Shown: in pieces, positions 1-8,566 of the stretch
Numbering within the stretch: position 1 is the stretch's first letter
Layout: each line of letters begins with the position of its first letter
Source of the DNA: Ophiostoma sp. CBS 140.51
Lineage: Eukaryota; Ascomycota; Sordariomycetes; Ophiostomatales; Ophiostomataceae
NCBI GenBank assembly: GCA_029298735.1
Contig: JANSLP010000539.1
Coordinates: 1 to 12,987, forward strand
Length of the DNA: 12,987 bases
Direction of reading: 5' to 3'
Program-made: the position numbers and the translations under genes
The notes under the pieces: generated by a model
The model's input: the letters and a program-made list of their open reading frames with translations, nothing else
Database searches by the model: none
What the model was told of the DNA's origin: nothing

Positions 1-677
1 CTACACGGCAGGTCAAAGACAGACAAAGAGACATAGACAGAGACAGGCGTGGCGACACAGACACACAGAGTACACAGACAAAAATCACAGCTGGCAAGTA
101 AATTAGCATAAAAACGAATCAAACTACAGTCATAAAGAACAGGATATAGTTAGAGATATGAGCTTCAATTCTTTGCTGCTGTCTGATTGAAACTTTCACG
201 ACATTGAACTTTATTCAAGTGTGCTATCGTGGCCGTATTAGAGCCTTTCTACCCTATAAACGAGGCTGGACCGACATAATTCACACTGTCGTGATAGCAC
301 GCATACCCATCGTCGAGGTGTACTCAACTGTAGAGGTTGTCACCCGTATCACGGAGCCTTCTGTATGTTGCGTTATTTATTGGAATCTTGCGACATTTTA
401 TTTCTTCCACCAAAGTATCAAAACGTATCACAATATCGCACACGGACAACGCTCAACTATGCTTGCCCACGGCGAGGGCATCATTATCACAATCACAAAG
501 GATCACAGTTGTTGTTGGTGCTCCAAAACTGAGTTGTTCATCTTTGCGAATCTCGCTTCATTACAAACGTGCATCATACGTGCTATACTAAAATGTCATT
601 ACACATGATCCTATGATCCTCCTTTTATCCTCCAGATTTTTGATTTTTAGTTTTACTTGTTTATAAGATGTTCTCGT
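1..677. other. Noncoding: 3' flank of the BIM1-like gene
   Basis: Positions 1-80 are low-complexity, rich in GACA and ACACAG. The rest is AT-richer than the genes and shows no coding pattern; a 134-codon open frame on the plus strand has no recognisable motifs. A short direct repeat, ATGATCCT twice, lies at about 604-620. The minus-strand transcript of the BIM1-like gene probably ends in this region. Confidence 0.55.
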
Positions 678-1643
678 TTATGCCGACGTGATCGACTCCG
701 GGTTGCGCTTGTTCAGCGGGATGGGAGCATTGATCTTGCTGGCACGGCGGCGCTCGAGGTAGCCAGTGCGGCGCTTGCGGGCGTAGATGAAGAAGCCGAT
801 AGCCAGAAGAGCACCAGCACCGGCAATGGAGCCGACAGCAATACCAGCCTTGGCGCCAGCAGACAGGCCGCCGCTCTTCTTCTCGGTGGTGTTGTCCGAT
901 GAGGAGCCCGAAGAATCAGACGAGGCGGTAGTGGTGGCCGCGCTGTTACCCGAGCCGGTGGTGGTGGCAGTGGTGGCAGCGCTGCCGGCGGCCGTCGTCG
1001 ACGACGAGCCCTCGCTGTTGAAATCGGCGGCGGTCACGTTGAAGCAAGGGACCGAACCAGTGAAGTCCTCGTCCTCGACAAACGTGATGTCTGCGCAGGC
1101 ATAGAAAGTCTCGTTCTGGTTGTTGTTCTCGCCCTCGTAGACAGCCCAGTACTGCAGCTGGATGGTGGCGTTGGTGCCGGCCTTGACAGACGACGGGATG
1201 GGGTCGATCTTGTAGCACTGGTGGCCGGGGAGGACCTCGGTGACGTTGTTGACGACCTGCTCCTGGAACTCTGTCTGGCTGGTTGGGTCTGCACACAGCG
1301 TAGCAGGCAGGTCAGTACGGCAAGCACTTTATAAAGCATGATTTCAGCTACGCCGGGACATACCGTTCGTGAAAGCAACGTAAAAGGCAACCTTGTAGGC
1401 CTCGTCGGCGATGGACAGGGCAACGGAGCCCTGGGACAGAGGGTACGAAGTGCGGTTGACGACGCCGTCGGAGCTACCGCAGGGGCCCTGGTTGTCGGCA
1501 GCGGCGGACCAGCTGCGGTCATCGGGCCACAGGAAGGCGACGGGGCCCATGATGCTGCCCTCGTCGCCGTCACCGTGAGCGGCCCGGGCCACGCCGGCCA
1601 TGGCGAGGCTGGCCGTAACCGACAGAATGGTGGAGAAACGCAT
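678..1643 (-). CDS. BIM1/X325-like copper-binding surface protein with transmembrane anchor
   Basis: Two exons, 1643-1364 and 1288-678, joined across a 75-nt intron (donor GTATGT, acceptor CAG, branch CTGAC); the junction codon is GAC. The product is 296 aa. Residues 1-21/22 are a signal peptide (ends GVARAA), so cleavage can expose His23 as the mature N-terminus, as in LPMO-like X325/BIM1 proteins. The core, about 23-178, has GPVAFLWPDDR, DNQGPCGS, NRTSYPLS, PGHQCYKI, GTNATIQLQYW and FYACADITFVE, the pattern of the fungal 'copper acquisition factor BIM1-like' family. His116 is the only other His in the core, and Asp160 in the CAD motif is a candidate acidic ligand. Cys55, 118, 158 and 175 can form two disulfides, and several N-glycosylation sequons are present. 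A Ser/Thr stalk (about 185-230) leads to a transmembrane helix (about 241-263) and a basic tail of about 33 aa. Known family members are usually GPI-anchored; this one looks type I transmembrane. Members bind copper and function in copper handling or at the cell surface rather than cutting polysaccharide. The family call is from memory of motifs; the copper ligands are inferred. Confidence 0.9.
1289..1363 (-). other. Spliceosomal intron of the BIM1-like gene
   Basis: Read on the minus strand, the donor is GTATGT at 1363-1358, the branch-like CTGAC lies near 1315, and the acceptor is GTGTGCAG ending at 1289. Splicing joins AAC-G with AC-CCA and continues the conserved reading FTNDPTSQ across the junction. 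Without splicing the first-exon frame stops within about 20 nt. Confidence 0.92.
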
Positions 1644-1830
1644 TGTGTGTGTGTGTGGAGGGTATGAAGAGGAATGAAAAGAGAGAAAATAAAGAAAAGG
1701 AAGCGTCGGGAATGGGTATAAGACGCAGAGGAGGAGGATTGTAATATAGGAATATAGGACGAGTCCAAAGTATGTGATGAGATGCAGAAAAAGGATGCAA
1801 GACCGGATGGCTGTGGCTGGCCTGTCAAAG

Positions 1831-1837
1831 TTATATA
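1831..1837 (-). promoter_or_regulatory. TATA box of the BIM1-like gene
   Basis: The minus strand reads TATATAA here, 188 nt upstream of the ATG at 1643. The stretch between is pyrimidine-rich on the mRNA strand and ends in a CA-dinucleotide run directly before the ATG, as is common in filamentous fungal leaders. Transcription probably starts near 1800. This is a motif-based inference. Confidence 0.5.
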
Positions 1838-3254
1838 GACCGACGATCAACGGGGTCAACAGACGATGGATACGAAAACAAGTGAAAAAAATAGTCAATA
1901 ACTGACAAAAAGGGAGCCAGAGTAACAAAGTGGGACACAAGGAACCATGCGGAACTGTAAAGATTTTGTTTGGGTGATGGGTGGCCAACTCGGAGGAGGG
2001 AAAAAGAAGGCTGGGAATGATACAAAATAGCATAGACCCAAAAGCCAAATACGTGGAAAAAAAATAGAGGGACGACAAGAAAAAGGAAACGACCAAGATG
2101 GGGGGCCAAGAGATACCAGAAAACAAAACGAGAAAAAAGGAAAGCGAAGCAAAATAGGCAAACGAAGAGGCGAGCGGAACAAAATCGAGCAACCGGGTTG
2201 GTCCTCTCATAGACTCATCCAACTCGGTCGTCGGCATCAGATAGGGCCATGTGCGCCATGTGCGCCAAAAGGGCGGGAGAAACCCGTTCTCAGTATCACT
2301 GACAAAGTTGCCTGACTTGGGAGACCTCGGGCATCCTTTCTCTTTCCCTCGTTCGTTACTTCATCTGTCTCTGGACCCAACCACCCACAGTTATCCATTT
2401 CTTTGCCAAGATCCTTGGTCACAAAAATAAAAGAGGGACACTAAGAACACCAGGAAGAAAAAGGGAAGTCAAAGCTGTCCAGGTCGACCCAAGCAACTAC
2501 TTTGAAGGATGCATGTCGCCGCATCGCCGCATGGGGCGGGAAATGGACGATGGACTGTGGACGTGGGTACGGGATCATGCTGGAAGAGAAAGTAGGCCAA
2601 AGAGAAGCAAAAACCCACTGGGACATAAGGGAAATGCAATACGTGATAAGAACGGTCTCTGGGTGGCCTGTTCTTTCCACTTTTCGCTCGGGATGGGTGG
2701 TTCTGGATTGCCCGTCTTGGGTGGTGATGGGATGGGTTGCTTTTGCCAAGACAATAAGACAAGAGAAACCGACCAGAAAAAAGAAAAAAAGAGTAAAAAA
2801 ATACCAAAAAGGACCCAAAAAGTGACAAAGAGGGTGCACGAGTGCCAAGAAGCACTTGTGGAAGGCGTGGAGAGAGGGGCCCCATCTGGTGTTGCGTTGT
2901 TAACGGTAGGGAAGGTGGGAGTAAGTGTTGAATGTGATTCACTTTATCTGATGAAAATGTTTTTTTTTTCTTTCTCTTTGATTTTTGATTTTTGATTTGG
3001 AGTGTTGCTTACAGTTACAACGGACGTCAAGAATATTGTGCACATTGGACACACATTGGACGAGGCTATCACAGACGCACATGAAGACGAAATAACCTTA
3101 AAGTTAGAATGCGAAAGCACGAGGTGTTGTTTACGTGTGTACGTAGTTCTGCTGGAAAGGGCAAAGGGACTGATCAGTGTGAGCAGCTGCGTGGCTGCAA
3201 GGACTACTAACTACGAGTACGAAGTATGAGTACTACTTCTCCATGGAGGAGAGA

Positions 3255-3263
3255 ATCTGATAA
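3255..3263 (+). promoter_or_regulatory. ATCTGATAA iron-type GATA-factor site
   Basis: An exact match to ATCWGATAA, preceded by A. This is the extended GATA motif described for the siderophore/iron repressors SreA (Aspergillus) and SRE1 (Histoplasma). It stands alone, and no coding start is near it. Confidence 0.35.
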
Positions 3264-4030
3264 AACGAGCGGAGCAGGAGGTGACTCCTAAAGAGAGGAG
3301 TGGCCCGACTCTGTGCCATAATCAGATCCGGCGGGTGGGACTCTTTTTGGCCTGAGTGGGCGAGGGTGGGCGAGTGGACGACAAGTGGAGTGGACTATGG
3401 TGGACCACCATCCACCACACAGGCGACGATGAAAAGCACGAACAAAAACTAACGAATGCACGCGCTGAAGACGATGTCTTGTTTAGGATAGGCTGGCTGC
3501 AGAAAAGTCTTGGCCGAACCAAAGATACAAGGTAAAACAGGGAAGGAGAACTTGGGAGCGGAAGGAGGTCGGCTGAATGCGGCCGCCAGAGGTAGGCTGG
3601 ATACCAGAGCAAAACGGGGACTGGTGAAAGAGACCATCGCTTGTAACGCCGAGCGAGGAGAGTGCGGAAACCGAGCAGAGTGAAGATGGGGTAACAGTGT
3701 GTCATGGACCTCGTGGGAGAGAGGAGAGTGGTATTGATCTGTTGGTCCTTTGCGTCGTAGTGGAAGAACATGGAAGTGGTTGTTTGGAAAAAGAGCTTCG
3801 TTTTCTGTGAATTTGACAACAATATGAAATTGCTTCTAACAAAGTGTGAAGAAAGAATATTTTGTGGCTTGACAGAAGTCCTTGGTTGTGATATAAGCGA
3901 TGTGATGAGGGCTGAGAAGCTGTGGGAGATGTGCAGGCGTTGGAGGTCGGGAGTGTGGGCGAGCGGGAATAGACAGTGGAAGCTGGAAGAGAGTCTGAGC
4001 GATACCGGGAAGCGAGGCCGAAGCGACCAG

Positions 4031-4087
4031 GGCCAAGGAAACAGGGCCAAGCAGCAGACCCAGAAGGGCCAAGCTATCAAGGCCAAG
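4031..4087 (+). repeat. Four GGCCAAG heptamers
   Basis: GGCCAAG occurs at 4031-4037, 4045-4051, 4067-4073 and 4081-4087. The starts are 14, 22 and 14 bp apart. The intervening sequence is not conserved, so this is a short degenerate repeat or a cluster of sites rather than a tandem array. In one plus-strand frame it encodes a Lys/Gln-rich tail with no known motif. Confidence 0.45.
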
Positions 4088-4917
4088 TCATCTGGCAAGA
4101 AAACCATCTGGGGCTAAGCACCTGTCACCCACTGCTGTCCCTCTTTTTTCATCGTGCCGTCTGTCCGGGCATCTCTGGGCATCTCTGAGCAGGCTTGGTC
4201 TGTGTCTCTTTTTCCTCTCATGTTGTCTTCACCTCAAAAAGGTCCTTTTCTCCCACCTTCCCCGGCAGGAAGGTGCCCCTTGATGGATCTCTGGCGACGG
4301 GGGGCGGGGGGAGACAAGTTGAATATATCGTCATTTTTGATAACTTGCTGCCTGCTCATTCTGTGCAAACCAACAGGGTGCGCAACCGGAGCACGGTCCC
4401 TGCGTTTGCGACGACACATTGCGCGTCCTTGATGTTTACGATGCGCCAGCGTCCTGCAGGTGACTCAATTCGACACTTGCGGTGAGGAAGAAGGCTGATA
4501 ATGAGATAGCAAGAGTGCAAAGGCACAAAATCATCAAGACGAAATCAACGAGCAGGAATAACAAGAGGAGGTTGGCTTTTCCTTCGTAAGTACGTTGCAT
4601 GGCTGCGGTTTGTTTGCAGCAAAATAATGTATGACAGAGGACGTCCGTCGGTGCTTTCGATCGCCGATGTCGTAGAAAAACAAGGTAGGGAAACAACGAA
4701 GGACTGTGGAACTGCCCCGACCCTGTGTCCTCGTGGTCAGAGAGGGATTTGCACGCAAAAAAGGGCCGCATCGGCGGGCACTTCCGAAGTAGGATGGTGG
4801 AAAGTAGTTGGCTCGGCGAATGGGCCGTCGAGTGATCCGCTGAAAGATCTCCACTGAACGAGCCCTGCAGTTGTCGCTGTCGTGATGCATAATGAGTTCG
4901 TGGTCTTTGATGCCTTG

Positions 4918-4970
4918 ATCTGATAATCTTAATCTGATAAAGTTTTGCTTGATCCAATTTGATCTGATAA
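4918..4970 (+). promoter_or_regulatory. Cluster of three ATCTGATAA sites (SreA/SRE1-type GATA array)
   Basis: Exact ATCTGATAA occurs at 4918-4926, 4932-4940 and 4962-4970, all in the same orientation, with starts 14 and 30 bp apart. Each is preceded by G or A, as the extended iron-GATA motif allows. Flanking TTGATC and AATTGATC half-matches add to the array. Clustered copies are typical of genes repressed by SreA/SRE1 under iron repletion. No gene start lies next to it that I can support, so the target is unknown. Confidence 0.5.
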
Positions 4971-5893
4971 AAATTGATCAGCACGAAAAAGGTACGAAAA
5001 AGGGCTCAATGGGTGGATGGGGCTCTAATACGATCACATCGCGGGCCACGGCTCACGGCATTGTCGACTGGGGCCATTTTACGCCGACTTTGGAGCTTTA
5101 TTTGACAAGGGCTCACCGACGTTCTGGGTCAATGGCCGAAATGAACAAAACGACGTGGGTTATGGCCTCCGTGGGGTGAATGTCGGAAGACAAAAAAAGA
5201 GACAAGTATTGTTGCAGTATTTCCGCGCAACGGAGAAAGAAAAAGGGACAAAGGAGAGACAAAGGAAAGAGAATGCCACGGGCAGATTCACGGATCAGTC
5301 GGCGTCTGTTTTTGGCTGTCGGCTTCTTATTTTTTTGTGTGCGCGCCATCTTATTTTTTCTTTCTTTTGGCCTCTTATTTTCGTCCCTGTTCTTCTCTTT
5401 TTCGCGAGGTTTGCATGGGTCGCCTTGGCAAAGCTCCATTGGCTGTGCGGTTGCTCGACATGAGTGGCTGAAGCTGGGAAATGGAGCACATTTGGAGCAC
5501 ATTGGAGACAAAATGTGGGCGGTTGTGGTGAAGTTTTCGTTATCTGATGGAAAGTGGACACTCTTGTTTTCCCTTTTTGAAGGAGGAAAGAAAAGGTGGT
5601 GTGGGGCCACTGTGTCCATGAACAGCTTAGGCAGTTCTTGAGTTGAGGTCTGGCGGTTCTTGGCTTTTTGAAAAGGATGAAGGGACTTGCGAAGGGGTGG
5701 TGGGTTTGCGGCAAATATGGAAAGGAGGACAACCTCATGACAAGAAAAAAGAAAACACAGAAACGGAGGAAAGAAAAATCAAAATGAGACAAAAGCAAAG
5801 AACAAAAAGAAGGCTCGTAAAAGTGGGTGGCTACTGTCTTCTCATCTCGCAAAGAGAAAGGGGGCTGGTATTTCTTTTCCGTTTGATCTAATC

Positions 5894-5902
5894 TTATCAG
5901 AT
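5894..5902 (-). promoter_or_regulatory. ATCTGATAA iron-type GATA-factor site, reverse strand
   Basis: The plus strand reads TTATCAGAT, which is ATCTGATAA on the minus strand, preceded there by G. It lies about 0.9 kb from the three-site cluster and just before a pyrimidine-rich plus-strand island (6025-6080) that looks like a fungal leader. Confidence 0.35.
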
Positions 5903-7348
5903 CATCAGACAAGCAGAGAAACGAACGACATCATCAACCGCCGCCGAAAATCGCCAGGGTGGGCTGGTCCATACGACACTAACCTCCCTGTCGCCCACCC
6001 CATCGCACCCACTTTCATCGTGCGCCCCTCCATTTTTCTTTTCTCTTTCTCTTTTCATGCTTTTCTTGCCTCCTCCCCACCCATAAACCTAGCTGGCTCT
6101 ATTTCCTTCGTGGGTTAGGTCGCTATTCTTGCAAAGAAGTTACCTAATGCAAGACGGAGAGAAGGTGTGAGAAAAGAGGAAAAGAGAGTACGGGAGATGG
6201 GAGAAGAGGAAAGAAGGCCGTAGACGATACTCCGAGATCGCAGTCTTGGGAAAGCAGTTGCCGAAGTCAGACAGCCCAGTCGGCAACAAAGGCGAGGAGT
6301 GAAGAAGGAGGAAAGCAAGAGTATTGGATGAGAGGCATCTTCATCACCGTATTGTTTATTACAACACCATCTTTTTCACGGTGATTTGTTGATAAATTTA
6401 GAGCCCAAGAACATCCACTCTGATCTGCACCCAATGTGGCAGTTCAATTGTGAAGAGGGATCATCGTGGGATGCAATGGCCTAGCCAAACCGATGATCGT
6501 TTTGCTCGTCTTCCCCAAGGTAACGGACAGACGGTTCTGGGGTGTCTTTGTCGATGGATGTATGTGTACTCAGTAGAAGACGGAGACGGAGGAAATACGG
6601 AACATTGTTGAATTCTTGGTTGCTGCTGTACCGACCGGTTCCAGTGCCCTTGCCGACCCTTTATCCACACTCCAGAGGAATCACATCGCTTACAGAGTGG
6701 GGTCCCTCGTGGACGAAAAGGACAAAAGACGAAAAAAAGAAAGAGGAAAAAAGAAAAGAGAGCAAAACGGTTAGGCCAGGCTTGGCCGGGGCAGGCAAAG
6801 TTGAAGAAGGCGAGCAACCATGTTGTCAACGAGCCACAGCTGGGGCACTGGACGATGGACAATGGACCTGGAAGACTTGCACCGGCCACACCCACTTGGC
6901 ATGCCAAGCATATTGGGTGGTAGTGGTACTTCATGACTCTTGCCAGAATTGTACTTTCTGTTCTTGTCACTTTGGTTGCATGTCCGTGAAGAAAGAAGCT
7001 CCCTAGCCTGCATCCTAGCAACCCATGCCTCCCATCTCGTCCTTTTCTTACCCGTGAATTCCGTTTTCCGTTCTTTTGCGCTGCAGCCGCTTGCAACACC
7101 CCTGCTTGATGGGAAGCTATCTACAGCGCCAATGCAGGTTGCCAGGCTGCGTGCATACGGCGTCCTCATACGAAGTCGACTCAAAGAGAAAGAGCCGCTT
7201 TCACGAAAGGACCATCCAGAATAGGAAAAAGACATTGGATGATATTTCTTGATTTTGTTGCATAAACCCCGAAAAGACATCCAGGTACTTTCGTATGCAG
7301 AGCTCCACCTGCCTTTTTTACCTCGATTTCTTGAATCTAGACGTACCC

Positions 7349-7359
7349 GCGGAGTCCGC
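7349..7359. promoter_or_regulatory. CGG-type inverted repeat (possible Zn2Cys6 factor site)
   Basis: GCGGA-G-TCCGC is a perfect inverted repeat around one base and overlaps CCGCGG at 7347-7352. Paired CGG/CCG triplets are the usual targets of fungal Zn(II)2Cys6 transcription factors. No specific factor or target gene can be named. Confidence 0.25.
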
Positions 7360-8375
7360 AGTACACGTTAAAGATTCGCACATTCGATTAAGAGGAGAAG
7401 TAACAAACAAACAAAGGTGAGTGAAGCAGAAAAACTCAAAAGGCACACGGCACCTTGCCCAAAACGGATCACAAAATCATGCAGCCCAAACGGCGAGCAG
7501 CGGCTACGGAGGAACATCCTGTGGAGCATATCGTCCATTGGCGGATCGTCCATCGCCCACCCTCCACAAACATGCACGATAGACCCAAAAGACCCAGAGG
7601 ACCTAACTTGGTAAGAGTCACAGCGGCTCATGATGGCTGCTGCTACTCAGTAAGATTATTATTGGAAAAAGCTTGCCCCCCTAAAAATATTGAAATAGGG
7701 GATGACGCATGCGCCAAGGCGGCGGACCGAGCAGCTCATTTTGCAAAGGGGACGTTAAGAAAGTGAAGAAAGTAAAAGGAGGAGAAAAAAGAAAGTTAAG
7801 ATGTCCATGGAAGCTAGCTTTAGAAGGCTTTGGGACAAACGAGAGGGCGCGACTGTGGCAAACGAGATTGGAAAGGATCTAGACACTGCAAGCTGGCACA
7901 CAAGCCGCAGACCAGTTGCTCGGATGGAGAAAAGAGATGGAGCAAGAGAGACCCTCTCGTAGGGAAACGGGAAATGCGCACGTTCTTGCAAGTTTCTTTC
8001 TCAGCAGAGCTCTCCACCCGCCAGTGCACACCTAGAGCTGTCTACATGCATACTTGGAGACTTGAAGTCTTGGGAGCTCCCCTTGTTCCTGGTGCCCCCA
8101 CATGGCTTGCTTTTTTTCTGTTTCTGGGTTGTGTGTAGTCTGCCCAGCCCAGCCAGACCAGACCAGACGTTTACCTCTCCCAGACACTCCGGCTGCTGGA
8201 CACACCCCGGCCGGAAGCCATCTTTGCATTGGCTTTGTTGTGGTCTGTGGTCCTTGCTTTTGGTCGTAGTCCCAGGTTCCCGTTCTTGCGTTGCTTGCGT
8301 ACGACGTGCCCAGACTGGAAACTGGGTCTTTTGCTGGGTCCTGACTGCCTTCCTCCTGCCGACCTGTCTGCAGAG

Positions 8376-8382
8376 ATATAAG
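8376..8382 (+). promoter_or_regulatory. TATA box of the Ser/Ala-rich wall protein gene
   Basis: ATATAAG lies 191 nt upstream of the ATG at 8567. A pyrimidine-rich tract (8408-8447) and a CAACTTCAACC-type leader follow. Transcription probably starts near 8405. Confidence 0.5.
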
Positions 8383-8566
8383 CTCGTCGTCTCGGCGTCT
8401 TTCATGTGCTTTTTTCTTCTTCTTCTCTTCTCTCTTTCTTTTCTTCATCACTCACAGAAAACTCCAGCCTTCACCAGCTTTCAACTTCAACCTTTCAACC
8501 TTTACACTCGTTAAGCACTTTGTTCTTTCCAAACACTCGCTTTCAACCCCCACCCTACGAATCAAA

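Larger units (their letters stand above)
1838..8370. other. Long intergenic region with no supported protein gene
   Basis: About 6.5 kb in which no open frame on either strand shows family motifs, exon structure or codon bias like the four called genes. The longest, 261 codons on the minus strand at 3322-4107, is a pyrimidine-tract frame rich in Ser, Leu, Pro and Phe with no domain. The plus strand is mostly purine-rich (for example 2040-2160, 2740-2830, 5170-5270, 5740-5830, 6715-6770), with pyrimidine-rich islands at 5308-5405 and 6025-6080. Such tracts resemble fungal promoter or leader sequence, so untranslated transcripts are possible. The region also holds the ATCTGATAA sites listed separately. 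Very small or multi-intron genes cannot be excluded by eye. Confidence 0.55.

Noticed and set aside
204..608. 134-codon plus-strand open frame
   Set aside because: No family resemblance; the codon use is unlike the four supported genes. It lies in the expected 3' flank of the BIM1-like gene.
3322..4107. 261-codon minus-strand open frame
   Set aside because: It is the complement of a purine-rich tract, so it is rich in Ser, Leu, Phe and Pro codons without any motif, domain order or hydrophobic pattern of a real membrane protein. It also has no splice or promoter support.
3770..4117. 115-codon plus-strand frame ending in a Lys/Gln-rich tail over the GGCCAAG copies
   Set aside because: It begins with ATG and has mixed composition, but it has no motif, no promoter feature and no evidence beyond length. 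Not called.
5180..5641. 153-codon plus-strand open frame with a hydrophobic middle
   Set aside because: The Lys/Arg-rich start and Phe/Leu-rich middle come from the purine and pyrimidine tracts on either side of the strand flip; no membrane-protein family is recognised.
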